From Allodiplogaster sudhausi (taxonomy: Eukaryota > Nematoda > Chromadorea > Rhabditida > Diplogasteridae): DNA of 64,000 bases. The stretch lies in assembly GCA_945643635.1 (NCBI GenBank), contig CALZFC010000067.1, positions 664,501-728,500 of the forward strand, written 5' to 3'. Below are positions 23,368-35,700 of the stretch, one piece after another. Within the stretch, counting starts at the first letter, position 1. Each line of letters opens with the position of its first letter. The notes below the pieces were generated by a model. The model saw only the letters and a program-made list of their open reading frames with translations, was not told the origin of the DNA and did not search any database. Both the position numbers and the translations under genes were made by a program.

Positions 23368-24185
23368 TCGAACTACGGATTAGAAGTTGAGCGCAACGTT
23401 GCGAAGGCATTTCTCCAGAACTTAAGTAAACTGATGCTGAGGCGTGGTCTTTTGGTGAAGAAAGCGACTATGTTGTTGGGCAACCCAAGGAATTAAGATA
23501 TGAACCTACTAGAGACGGGCAGAATGAATGTAGAAAGCTTGCTTGAGATGATAACAGAGAAGTAGATACGCGTGGTCCCTGTCGTACAACCTCACAAGCT
23601 TCTCTCCTATCTCTCTCTCACTACCTGCGAAATTATGGATAATGTTTTTCTTAATTTTAGTCCTTATCGTGAATTCGAATAATGTCTGAACACGATGCGA
23701 CTGCTCGAAGGGATGAACTCGCGAATCTTCGCAGTACATTTAGACAAGATCATCCAAACTTTATTTGTTCTTATATTTCTCTTGAACTCTTCACCGATTT
23801 GAGAAAATACTTTATGTGTAATATGCGAATATGTACGATGTAAGGAATGGAGTTCTTGATATAACTAGAGGTAAGGCCGAGTCTAACTTTTTTTCGCGAA
23901 TTTCTTTCGGAAAGTTGCGCAAAAATAGGTTAAACATGTTCCATTCAAACTATATACATACATATGTGTACATGCACGAAGAAAGACATTGCTATGACAT
24001 ATCCCTAGTTATGTCTATGATCATGTGATCATGCCACTAACGACCAATTTAATATTCCTTCCACGATTCCACATTTCAAAATGTGGCTGCATCGGTGATC
24101 AATAAATAATATAATATAGATATAACTAGGTTTAGAGGCAATGCCTATGGTCGGGTAGTTCGATCAATGAATGAACTTCAGTCGC
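23368..24185. other. Intergenic spacer, near-identical to 57133-57700
   Basis: The 5' flank of the fragment above matches the 5' flank of the 53219-57132 copy with few differences, including ACTGATGCTGAGGCGTGGTC, a decayed form of the GATA block. From about 23820 it carries the 3' flank of the next gene. No gene is seen. Confidence 0.6.
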
Positions 24186-27100
24186 CTAAGCCGGCCCATG
24201 GAATAGGAGGCGGAAGCCGCGGACATTTCGTCCATCCTCGACCGTCAGCGTGAGCTTCATGATATTAGATTGCGTTGTCGTGTACGAGGTGTCATTGAAG
24301 ATTTCGCCAGTCAATCTGAAAGGGAAATTATTAATGTAAAATGTTGCATAAAAAAAATTTTAAACTGCCGATTCGAAAAGGCAAATGCACAAGTAAACAA
24401 GTAAAGTTAAATTTCACGTTTGTATGATATGTATATGTCGACCAAAAGAACACTCCGAATTTGATGCTAAATTTTGTGCTCCTACAATGACTCACGTTAC
24501 GTTCGGTTGCATTGCAAAAGCTCCATCGAAGATTTCCAGCTTGTCGCAGCAGGTGTTCAGCATGAGATCTTCAACGGTTATCTAGAAATTCAGGATAATA
24601 AATTCTTATAATGTACGTAAAAACAGATTCCACTTACCTTAACATTTTGATCTTCGCCAACCATAAAGAAGTAGTCACATGTGAGCGGACCTGGTGGGGC
24701 TGGGTATGATGGCGAAAAAACCTGTGTGGAATATCGCAAACTGATTGTGAGTAGTTTCTCGCACGCGCTCTCTCTCTCTCTCTCTCTCTGTATCGTAAAT
24801 ATCTTGCTTTCTTTAGGAATTTTTTTTTACTTGAAAACGATATGGACAGAAACAATTGCTTTCTTGAATGTTTGGAAAAAGAATTATTCGTTTTTAGTAA
24901 ACAATAATTAAAACATAAAGCCGCTGGTATAATCACACGTGACGTCTCGAAGAAGGTTGGCGAATCGGGACATGTGGCGGGTGCGCGTGGTTTGCATGGA
25001 TCGATCGCTGAATTTCTTAATTTTATAGAATATCTCCCTTCTGAACTGTTTGGGCTCAAAACGCGCTGTGTACCAGGCCGCGTGCAGGCGAACGGAAGGC
25101 GACTGGTCGCGCAGTTGTTGCTGACCCATTCTCCGAGCGATGCGCTCGTCTCCATCGCGGTGCAATGGCCAAAGGCGTCGAGAGGAAAGCCTGCTCATTG
25201 TCGCGGTGCTCTTATTGAAGTTGGTAGGCGAATAACGTATATATATAGATATTATTTTAGGTATAAAAATTGTACCCCTACCTCTTGTAGATCTCCCTCG
25301 CATGTATACTACCGCTGGTCTAGTGAGCGAGTTTAGGGGAAGTATTCCAGCGAATAGATAACATGCGGTTTTTTAAGCATTGATCACTTCGTCTCGGCGT
25401 AACACATTGTTCCAGAAAGTTTAAACGATTTTCATCTTATCATTTCGGGATTATATTCATGTAGAATCTCAGGGGTAGATAAAAATTAGCGACTGTAGAT
25501 ATTAGTATCAAATCGAATTTTGCCACTCTTTCTCGGGTGGAGAACAAGCGAGATTGTGCAGCTAAAATTATGCCCCGGAATTCAGCCTGAGCTCATTCTG
25601 TAACTATTCAGAAATTGATCTTAAAAAAAGGTTCGTGCTTAATTTTTCTTTAATATCTTTCACCTGACCCAGTGAATAAATTTGTATTGAAATTGGAAAG
25701 AACCTTTAATGTTATGCCCAAGAACTATGCTACAAGAATGATCAAATAATGGAGGCAGAATATTGTGTGGATTTATGAATACTGATTTCCTGGTATTGTG
25801 TTTAATCAGGTCTTCCCAAACCTTTCATAAAGTTTGTGTAGTTGACCCGACTTTCGTCGGTCCATTCCATCTTGCGAGCGCTCGAGTTTGTCATGAGGCC
25901 GATGTGAATGCCACGGGTGAGGCCGAGCGCGTGGGCCTTCTTTGCCATGAAGTCGTTCATCTTCAACAAAGAACGTCTTACAATTAGTATTAAAATTTGT
26001 TTTTGGTATTAGAGATTCTTAGTATTAGTCTTACATTTTTTATGCATATTACACAGTATTAGCGTTTTGTTTCGAAAAAAAAAACATTTTTAATATTTGT
26101 GGCAATAAACACATAATTACATATATATCATCAGCAGACGCGCCTCTTTACTATGAAAGGCAGCAAGATGAGCCCATCGGTCCTTGCAGCATTGCTGCTC
26201 TGCATCATTCCAAGTTACCTGGCAATACGAGAAATTTCCGCGCTATCATTAGGGCTGACATACATACATACAAGCGGCCCGAATATGAACGGATAATTTC
26301 AGTCATAGTTTGAACTTAAGGAACTAAAAGTACTTTTCTTTTGTTACATGCATAGTTTGTCGAGGAAGAGAGAGCGAGAGAGTGAGGTAGATAGAGAAAA
26401 ACAGAAAGAGAATACAAACTATTCTAACAAGTCTGGTTAAAGGAAATCGCACTCCTTGATGTACCGTATTTTCTCTATTAGTGCCCCTCCCTCTATTAGA
26501 ACCCCCTCCTCTAATAATGCCCCCTTGAGAATACCATTGAAAAATTGTACCCCTCCCTCTAATAGAAGCCCCCTCCAATAGTGCCCTTGTTAGTACCTCG
26601 AATGGATTCTGGAGGCTCTTTCCAATGAACTAATTGCAAATTCATTCAAAATCTACAGTAAACGGATATGCAGGTGATGAAGCCGAGCTACAAATCTCTT
26701 TTGTTAAGAATAAATTGTTGTTTACAAACTTTTAGCCAATCACATTGAAAAATAGTACACCTCCCTCTAATAGAAACCCCCCCTTCTAATATTGCCCCCC
26801 TCTCGCAAAGGGATTGAAAAATACCAGGGGGCACTAATAGAGAAAATACGGTATGTTCTTAATTTCTCCTCTTCTCCCTTATATTCTTGGTGATATTTTG
26901 AACTGATCTCTCCGCTTTTCTTAGATTTCTCTCAAATACCCCGTCTGAATGAAACTTGACGCAGCTTATGTCGTCGGTCGCGACGAATTCGTAATCGCCA
27001 CAGGCAGACTCTTTAAGGGAAGCTATATATTTAGAAAAAATATTATCATTACTATAGAAGAACTGCAGAATTGTGGCAAGCCCGATCCCTAGGGCCAGCC

Positions 27101-28542
27101 GGCACACATTCCCAGTGTGTGCCGACCGGCCCTACGGATCGGGATTGCCTCAATGCCTGGATATTTTGGAATTAGGGGGAAAACTGAAAAAAATGAAAGC
27201 AGCAAAATTTGTATATGTAGCGTCTAAACAAGCATGCACATGGCTTAATTTCTTTGTACTTACCATTCACTTGTTGAACATGACAAATGGATTCCAAAGA
27301 ATATGTCGAGAAGACACGATTCCATAATCCATCAGTTTCCATGCGAAAGCGATAGGCTGTACTGTCGCAGTCTGCAACAATTCGCTGTAATTTATCGAAA
27401 CGCTATATTTTCTTTCACCTCCGCCATTTTTCTAAAGTTCGAAACGAGCGCACCCGAATCAGCAGATAGGTTTGTGTAATTTAGCGCAGTACCGTCGACC
27501 CACTGTTCCTCCCACTGTTCCTTTGGGTCGCATGTCAGGCCAATATAGGCAGAGTTTAGTCTTTTCGAATTCAAATAGCGTCGAATCGCCTCGTTGTACT
27601 GCAACAATATCAGAGTTTTGTGCCAGTAGATCACCTTATCTGATTTGGTAAGAAGAACTTTTAATAAGCTTGAGCAGGAATGTTGAAGATAATCTATTTC
27701 AATTTTCCTGAATTCTGTAGAAGCGTCACAACATGCTTTCCTCTCACACTTACTTCCCTATTGGCCTTCCCCCACATTTGAATAGCTACAGAACTGCTAT
27801 TGCATTACTATTCCGACTTCAAGGCGTTTCTATTCAGTCTCCGCTCCTTGACTCTTTGTGAGCGGTTGCCTCCCTCTTGTTTGCCGGTTCTCTAACATAA
27901 GATAAACCTCTGGAAACCTGATCCCTCCCCTCGCCTTCTATGTACATCGAAAGGCAGTGAAATGAACTATAACAACAGCCTCTTGTTATAACATTCCTCC
28001 CCTTCCATTATTCACGCAAAAGCGCACGAATTCAGCAGTGAGACTGAGTTTTGGGTTATTCTATGCGCTGAGAGCCTAGCATTAAGAAAAGTGATATACC
28101 TGGGCAGTATGAATGGACACCAAATGGCCGCCGTTGCCAACGCACTCATTTTCTGCGTCATCAAATGATTTTTTCCCTAGAATACGAAAGCAGCCACCGT
28201 TGACAACGAGCTCAAAGCCGGACGGGCATGATGACAGCACGAGTACTAAAAAGAGTGAGGATTGAAGCAATAAAAATGAACTCCACGCAATCGCGGTATT
28301 CATAATAAGTCTTTTTTGCTTCATCTTCTTCTAATTAGAGGAACTTTCCAAACGTTGCGACCAGAGGCATTATGTGGGGAACATGTATACTAAAAGGTTC
28401 TATGTTCTAAGTAGGCTTATTGTCAGTTTTTAGAAGAAATGTAGTACATACTTCAATGGAATAATGTGTCCAAAAGAGGAAGAAAAAAAACAACCATACC
28501 TGGCAAGAATATGTTGAAAACAAGAAGTTGAGATGCGTCCAT
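24186..28542 (-). CDS. Secreted CTLD-CTLD-CUB lectin (intact, 416 aa)
   Basis: Twelve exons with consistent phases: 28500-28542, 28100-28245, 27454-27634, 27264-27371, 26940-27010, 26144-26218, 25822-25960, 25074-25190, 24937-25007, 24638-24721, 24496-24581 and 24186-24315. Signal peptide: MDASQLLVFNIFLPVLVLSS (residues 1-20). First lectin domain, residues 21-159: CPSGFELVVNGGC, GGHLVSIHTAQ, GLTCDPKEQW, WVDGTALNY, SICHVQQ. Second, about 160-293: CGDYEFVATDDISC, TWNDAEQQC, AHLAAFHSKE, GEWVSNNC, PFACTRPG. Linker to 317, then CUB to 416 (VFSPSYPAPPGPLTC, NTCCDKLEIFDG, ending FHGPA). Neither lectin domain has EPN/QPD plus WND, so classical calcium-dependent sugar binding is not predicted. An in-frame EEQW duplication lies in exon 3. 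All introns are GT-AG except intron 6, which starts GC. Probably a secreted gut or immune lectin (inference). Confidence 0.9.
26464..26851. mobile_element. MITE, CCGTATTTTCTCTATTAG family, in intron 5
   Basis: The left end follows TA at 26462-26463 and the right end GAGAAAATACGG is followed by TA. It lies between exons 6 and 5 of the intact gene, apparently tolerated. Confidence 0.85.
27075..27149. repeat. 75 bp imperfect hairpin in intron 4
   Basis: The left arm GGCAAGCCCGATCCCTAGGG pairs with the right arm CCCTACGGATCGGGATTGCC, and GCCGGCACACA pairs with TGTGTGCCGACCGGC around ATTCCCAG. Related but decayed sequence (GGCCNATCCGTGAAATTCCCAGG-like) sits at the equivalent intron of other copies (35264-35305, 40262-40300, 55995-56030). 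A small foldback repeat is likely. Confidence 0.65.
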
Positions 28543-28606
28543 TGAACCAAGTACAACGTTTCTTTCTCTCCACCTCTATCACCAACTATTGTTCGAAAGA
28601 TGCAAG

Positions 28607-28613
28607 CTGATAA
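28607..28613 (-). promoter_or_regulatory. GATA site upstream of intact lectin gene
   Basis: CTGATAATGGAAGCGAGTG lies only about 65 bp upstream of the start codon at 28542, the closest spacing in the cluster. AAAGATAACAG follows at about 28755. Confidence 0.6.
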
Positions 28614-28821
28614 TGGAAGCGAGTGAAAAACTAATGGTAATGCGTGGCCTTTGGTGAATCAAGCGACTATGTAGTTGGGCAACCCGATGAACAAGGTTAG
28701 ATAAGGACCTCTTTGAGACGAACAGAAAGAATGTAGAAAGCTTGCTTGATAAGCAAAAGATAACAGAGAAGGAGTTGCGCGTGATCCCTACCACACAATC
28801 TCAAAAGTTTCTCTCCTCTCT

Positions 28822-28842
28822 ATACTAGAGAAAACGCGGTAA
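28822..28842. mobile_element. Solo right end of the CCGTATTTTC MITE family
   Basis: CTAGAGAAAACGCGGTAATTTTC resembles the right end and flank at 505-530. The rest of the element is absent. Confidence 0.4.
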
Positions 28843-28958
28843 TTTTCGAATAAAACTAACATATGCGACATTGTGAGATAATTACGTACTAAATGGATTT
28901 GAATATGATGTAATAGTGCTACTTGACTTAAATATATTCATTTTGTGCTTATATTTAC

Positions 28959-29048
28959 CTAGATGAAATTCGCAGCCATTCCAAAGGTGCCATCGAATAT
29001 CACCAATTTGTCTCCACCGACGTTCAGCTTGAGTTCTTCAATGGTTAT
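28959..29048 (-). pseudogene. Orphan, divergent CUB exon 11
   Basis: Read on the minus strand after a CAG acceptor: ITIEELKLNVGGDKLVIFDG, clearly homologous to exon 11 (ITVEDLMLNTCCDKLEIFDG). The usual CC pair is GG, and the frame meets TAG exactly at the GTAAAT donor. No neighbouring exons 10 or 12 of the same divergence are seen. It is either an old fragment or part of a diverged CUB gene otherwise lost. Confidence 0.6.
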
Positions 29049-29727
29049 CTGCGAAAAGATCCATAACTTTACTCCTTATCATGAATTCAAATGATACCTG
29101 ATTGCTCGAAGAGATGAGCTCGAAATACAATTAGACAAGATGTTCCAAACCTTTCTTATTCTTGGATTTCCCTTGAAATCTTCACCACATTGTGAATTAC
29201 GGCATATTGTGAATTATTTTTACAAAGAAATATTTTCAAAAACAGCTGCATAGATATATGTAAACGAACTTTGTATTTCCGTGATGGATTTTTCACAGCA
29301 AAGTTAGTTTTTTTTAAGTGCTGGTAAAGTGAACTTCCTACTTTATGTGTAATGTGCGTTTATGTACGAAGCCAGGCATGGAGTCAAATTCATAACAAGG
29401 GAAGAGGCCTTACTTTTATTGTGAATTACTTTCTGAAAGGTGCCAAAAATAGGTTAAACATGTTCGATACAAACTACATATTTACATACGTTGATTCATA
29501 TGTGTATGAATGCACGAAGTAAGAAGTGGGGTCATAGCTATGCCTTATCCTCAGATATGTCTATGCATGTGATCATGCACTAACGACCAATTTAATATAC
29601 CTTCCACGATTCCATATTTCAAAATGTGTCTGTCTCGGCGAGCAATATGTAATATAATATAGACATAACTAAGGAAAAGGACAAGCCAATGGTCGGCTAA
29701 TTCGATCAATGAACGAACTTCAGCCGC
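29049..29727. other. Intergenic spacer
   Basis: Matches other 3' flanks of the cluster (AAATTCATAACAAGGGAAGAGGCC, TTCCACGATTCCATATTTC, CTCGGCGAGCAATATG). No gene is visible. Confidence 0.5.
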
Positions 29728-32700
29728 CTAAGCTGGTCCATCGAATCGGACGCGGAAACTGCGGACATTTCGTCCGTCCTCGACCGTCAGTGTGAGCTTC
29801 ATAATGTTCGATTGCGTTGTCGTGTACGATTTGTATTTGTAGATTTCGCCAGTCAGTCTGAAAGTGCAATTAGTATATAGTTAGAATCTAATATTCACAG
29901 CTCAAGTAATCATCTGAATTAGTTCAATTATCACCTTCGAATATATTTACATCATTAATACTATAGGCATAGTAGTAAATGATCGATTTTATCCTCCTTA
30001 ACCTTCTGCATCTCAGGATCGCGAACAGGAGGCAAGCAGCATGTACAAAATTTGATGAAATAACGATTAGAGCAAAAATTTGATGAAATATCGATTAGAG
30101 CAACTTATCGCAGATATGTTTTACAATAGAGCTAAACCATTTATCCTATAAAAGCTACCCGAATATCGAAGAAATAATTTTGTCCAGAACGCCTAAATGT
30201 GCAAATGGGTGATTAGAGTTATTGTTTTTTCACGATATACATATGTATGTAAGTGGCGCTCATTAAAACTCGGAATTCAGGTTTTTTGACCATAACTTTT
30301 TTAAAGATGTGCATATTTCAATGAAACTTTCAGGGTTGCTTAATTATACTGTCATCCATTAAGCAGGAGATTATCGGTTTCATTGATCCAATATTGATCG
30401 AGATGAAATCAATAACGTAGACATTTAGGCGTGCAGGACAAAATAATTTATTTATTCCATCTTCGGCTAGTTTTTATTGGATAGATGGTTTCGCTGTATT
30501 CCAGAATATCTCGGCGATAACTTTTTGATCTAACTGATATTTAATCGATTACGGTTACATGCTGACTCCTCCAGTTCGCGATTCATGCTCTCGGGATTTG
30601 ATGTAGAAGGTTCAGTGAAAAAAGTCGATCATTCACTACCATGACTATAACAATTATGATCTTAATTTGTTTTCAGAGAATCGTTGAACATATTAGGATG
30701 GCTAGTTAAGCTGTGAAAATTACATGCTAATTATTTCAGCACTCTAAGAACACCGCGGTCAACTTTGGTCCTCAGCCCAGATGTATTTAAAGTGCTGCTG
30801 TGAAGCGGTCCGAATTTCAAGAACGGTTTTGTCTATGTTGAATGATAGTTAATAGGTCTTTACATTACGGGCCTCACCACACCTCAAGCAATCAATGAAC
30901 AGTTGAAGACACCTAAGAAGCGACAAAATGGCATATTTGACAGCAGGCATTTATAGATCAATCACAATATTAACTTATATATTTGGAATTTAGACGATTG
31001 CTTAACTTTCTGCTTTGTCGAATAAACTGATTTTTGGTTCGATATTAACTTTTTCTGGTTTGCTTTCTTGCTTTCAGGAATACTGTAATATTCTGCACCA
31101 GTGGTTCATTCAAAAGTTCTTCTGTTCCTTGTGGCTTAATGGAGCCAGGTGTGAAAAAATTGTGAACATGTAAAAATCTGTTAACTATCATTCAACTTAG
31201 ACAAAACCGTTCTTGAAATTCGGACCGCTGCACAGCTGCACTTTAAATACATCTGGGCTGAGGACCAAAGTTGACCGCGGTGTTCTTAGAGTGCTGAAAT
31301 AATTAGCATGTAATTTTCACAGCTTAACTAGCTATCCGAATATGTTCAATGATTCTCTGCAAACAAATTAAGATCATAATTATTATAGTCATGGTAGTGA
31401 ATGATCGACTTTGTACTGCTAAACCTTCTGCATCAAAGCCCGAGAGCATGATTCGCGAACTGGAAACAGGCAGCATGTAACCGTAGGCGATTAAATGTTA
31501 TCGCCGAGAGGTTCTGGAATACAGCTAAACCATCTATCCAATAAAAACTAGCCGAAGATCGAAGAAATAAATTATTTTGTCCAGCACGCCTAAATGTGCA
31601 ATCCGGGAGATTCTTTTGTTGATTTTTTTCTCGATCAATATTGGATCAGCGAAACCAATAATCTCCTGATTAATGGATGACAGTATAATTAAGCAACCCT
31701 GAAAGTTTCATTGAAATATTCAAATCTTTAAAAAAGTTATGGTCAAAAAACCTGAATTCCGAGTTTTTATGAGCGCCACTTATGTATGTGCATATGTACA
31801 TACATACATACAGAATATAGTATGCCACATATTTTAGTGTGTTTCTTTACACATAAAAGTCGATCAAAACAAAACTCCCAATTTGAATGAATTATTAATT
31901 TTGTAACTCACGTAAACTTCATTGATGCTCCATCAAAGATTTCCAGCTTGTCGCAGCAGGTGTTCAGCATGAGATCTTCAACGGTTATCTGGAAAGTGAT
32001 GGATGATAAATTCTTCTAATATAGGTAATAAGAATATTCCACCTACCTTCACTTTTTGACCTTCTCGAACCATAAAGAAGTAGTCACAGACGACCTGAAT
32101 AGGTGGTGCAGGATAAGACGGCGAAAAAACCTGTGGAATTACAATGTATACTGCGTTGTTTCTTCTTCTTCTCTCTCTCTCGTAGATTCTCTAGTGATCT
32201 TTTTATTTAATAGAAATCTTTATATTTGATAAAAAAAAATTGTTTTCTTCTATCTTTCATTAAGTTTTTTAGTAAAAGATAATGTTGCTGATATATTATT
32301 GACAAGTGACGTCTCGAAGAAGATTTGCGGTTCGGGACAAGTGGCGGGAGCGAGCGGTTTGCTTGGATCGAAAGCTAAAAATTTCCACATTTCATATATC
32401 TCCTTTGGGAATTCACTCTTCAAGTGCCAACCGTAATCTAGTGACGGATAAGTCTTTGGATATGGCCGGGGAGTGAGTGTGCCTCTGGGCGACGCTTTAC
32501 GCGTCAAGCCTCAGGAGCTTTCTGCTCCTCTTCCGCAGTCCCCTGTGGGTGCGCTGTTGCGCTCAGTCGGGGCTCTCCCCGACTCTTCTCTGCTTCTCGA
32601 GCAGAGGTGCGCTGTTGCGCTCGGTCCGGGTCTCAGCCCTGACCCCTCTCTGCCTCCTTCAGGCAGAGGTCGTGCTTCTGCACTCAGTCAGAGGCTCTCC

Positions 32701-35700
32701 TCTGACTTTTCCCTGCTTCCCCTTTTGGGTGCAGATTTGGCACAGTCTTGCCCCGGTGATCCGTTAGAGCGTGGTGAGGTGCGCGAACACAGAGTTCAGA
32801 GAGCGATCTTGTTTATCGTTACAGCTCGCAATTAAAACCGGCAAAGTGCAAGAACGGCAACTGTACATAAGCCATGACGACCTATACTGGGCGCGTTTTG
32901 GCGGGCTAAAAATACAAGTCCAGGCAATGTGACAACTGTATGTACATGCTGTGGCATTCTTAACAGAATTAGGAATGACTTATAGAAAAGTCGTAATAAT
33001 TGGTAGGATTGTATGAAATGAAGAATGCATGTGGAAAATAACAAAGGGAAGAGGTTTTGTGAGTGTTTGGCCATTTGATAAAATGAGAATGAGGAATATG
33101 ATAGTCGGCCTTATGACAATCTATTTGAATATACTTTCTCGTATCTTTTTTTTTGGATTTGTTCCCGCTTCCGGAAGTTTTTCTTCCCAAACTTTAAAGT
33201 AAACTATTGTCATAACATTAAAATTAATTGATGAATAAATTAATAAATAAAAATAAATAAATTAAAAATTGGACCAGTTCGTGTGCAGGCGTGTGGAAGG
33301 CGACTGGTTATGCAGTTGTTGCTGACCCATTTGCCCATTGACGGCGCTGTCTCCATCGCGGTGCAATGGCCAAAGGCGTCGAGAGGAAAGCCTGTGCTCA
33401 TTGTGCTACTACTCGCCGGCTTTATAATCAGCGTCATTTTTTTCTCTCTCTCTCTCTCTCTCTCAGAAGAACTGCGTCTCCGAACGGTTCTCCGAAAACT
33501 TTCACAGACTTGACAAGATTTTTCCCGGGATATTCCGGGACAGGTGCGGAAATATTCTTATCCGCGATCGGAACTTTTAAGATAGAATAAAGGAGCGGCT
33601 GTTGTTGATAGTGGCCACTTTGTTAGTGCTGCCTTTATTATGGCCTTGGACCTGATTCCCCTCTGACATTGCATCTGGCCACTTTCTTCATACTTTCTTT
33701 CCTTCTTCATACAAAAGACTAATGTCGTGCTTCTCTGACATCTCGCCCCTAATACTTCCCCCATTCGTGGAAATCTCTTATACTCTCCACCGCTTCTTCC
33801 TTCCATGACCGTCGTCCAACTTATGACCACAACCTTTCCACTAAAGCACACATTTAGCATATCTTGGCAACAAGAAGGATGAAGTGAGAGTGCCCGAATA
33901 TGGTGTAATATTATAAGATTTATGTGCATATAATGATTTCCTGGTATTCTGTTGATTCTGGCTTCCGCAAACCTTTCGCAAAGTTGGTGTAGTTGACGGG
34001 ACTTCCATCTGCCCACGCCATCAGGTGAGCGCTCGCGTTTGTCGTGAGGCCGATGTGTATGCCGCGGGTGAGGCCAAGCGCGTGGGCCTTCTGTGCCACG
34101 ATGTCGTTAACCTTCAACAATGAACGTCTTACATTTAGTATTAGAGTTTCTTACAATTAGCATTAAAGTTTCTTAATATTATAGTTTCTTATTTTTAGAG
34201 TATCTAAGTATTAGAGATTCGTAGTATTAGTCTTAAGTACTAAAGTTTAGTTTAGAAGAAAAAAAATATGTAAATATAACTTCAAATTAATGTATATACA
34301 TATGTATAACTTCAGACGCGCCTCTTTGCTATGAAAGGAAGCCAGATGAGCTCCCACTTCCTGGAGGCATTGCTGCTGAGCATCAACATAATCTGCCTGA
34401 CAAACCGAGATATTTCATCATAAGCAAAGCGGCAACAAATGAGGCTTACATTGGACAACAAACACCGACCAGAATATGAACGGATAGTTTCAGTCCTAGC
34501 ATTGAATTGAATGAAATATCAGTGAATATTTCTTATATTGTATGTATGCATCGGGCGCATCTGCCTCATCAACGTCGAATTATTACTCCATTAGTGATTT
34601 GTCTGGTTAAAGGAAACCACACTCCTTGACCTGTGCTCTTTCTCTCTTCCTTTCTCTCTCTTTCACTCATATATTTGATCTCTCCCTATTCTATGATTCA
34701 TCTCAAATACCAGGTCTGAAATAAACTTGACGCAGTTCATGTCATCGCTCTCGACATATCCGTTTCCGCCACAGTCAGAGCCTATAAAGGAAATAGTATA
34801 TTTAGAAGAATTACTGCCGTATCTTCTCTATTAGTACCCACGGGGTACTATTTTTTCTATACCCTTGCCGAGAAGGGCACTATTAGAAGGAAGAATTCAA
34901 TTAGAGGGAGGGTTACTATTTTTCAATCTGAGACACTAGAAGTTTGACAACAACACATTTGATTCTTTAAAAAAGGAGAACTAGTGCACGAGAACATCGG
35001 TGAAATATCAGTTTTGCTATAGATTTTGAAGGAATTTGAAATCAGGTCATTGGCGAGATCATCACATGCCTCCCTTCAGTTTCAGCTCTCATCTCGAACT
35101 GAGGTACTAAACTGTTAGGGGGGGGGTACTATTGCAGGAGGGAGGGTTCTATTTTTCAATTGCATTATCAAAGGGGGTTACTAGTAGAGCGTGTGTTCTT
35201 TTAAAGGAGGGGGTACTAATAGAGAAAATACGGCATCTTATTATAGAAGCACAATAGAATTGTGGACCGGCCCGTTCCATTGGGCCAGCCTGCACAAATT
35301 CCCAGGGGTTTTGGAAGAATGCAAGAAAAAAAATGAAAATATCAAGCTTGCAAAATGCGTTGGTGTTGGGAATGTAGCGCATAAACAAGTATATGCAGAG
35401 CCAATTTGTTTGTACTTACCATTCACTTGCGGCGGAACATGACAAATGGCTCGGTTAGCCTCTGTCGACGTCTCCAACCAGGATCCATCATATATCATGA
35501 GATAGCACTTGGTTCGATTGGAGCAGCCTACAAGAAATACGTTATAGTATGTTCTTTTCTTTTCCACTATATACTTTTATAGACGAAACGAGCACACCCT
35601 GATCCTTAGTGTTTGTGTAATTTAACGCAGTGCCGTCGAGCAAATGTCGGTTAGGGTCGCACGTCAGGCCAATATAGGCATCGCGATATCCTTGCGAATC

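Noticed and set aside
24634..25155. 173-codon minus-strand open frame as a single gene
   Set aside because: It reads through exons 8, 9 and 10 and their introns. The lectin and CUB pieces in it are in the frames already assigned to the spliced gene; the intron stretches are low-complexity.
32473..32835. 120-codon plus-strand open frame over the GC-rich hairpin array as a protein gene
   Set aside because: The sequence is explained by tandem hairpin units. A second overlapping frame is also open, no family is recognised, and GC-rich DNA gives long frames by chance.
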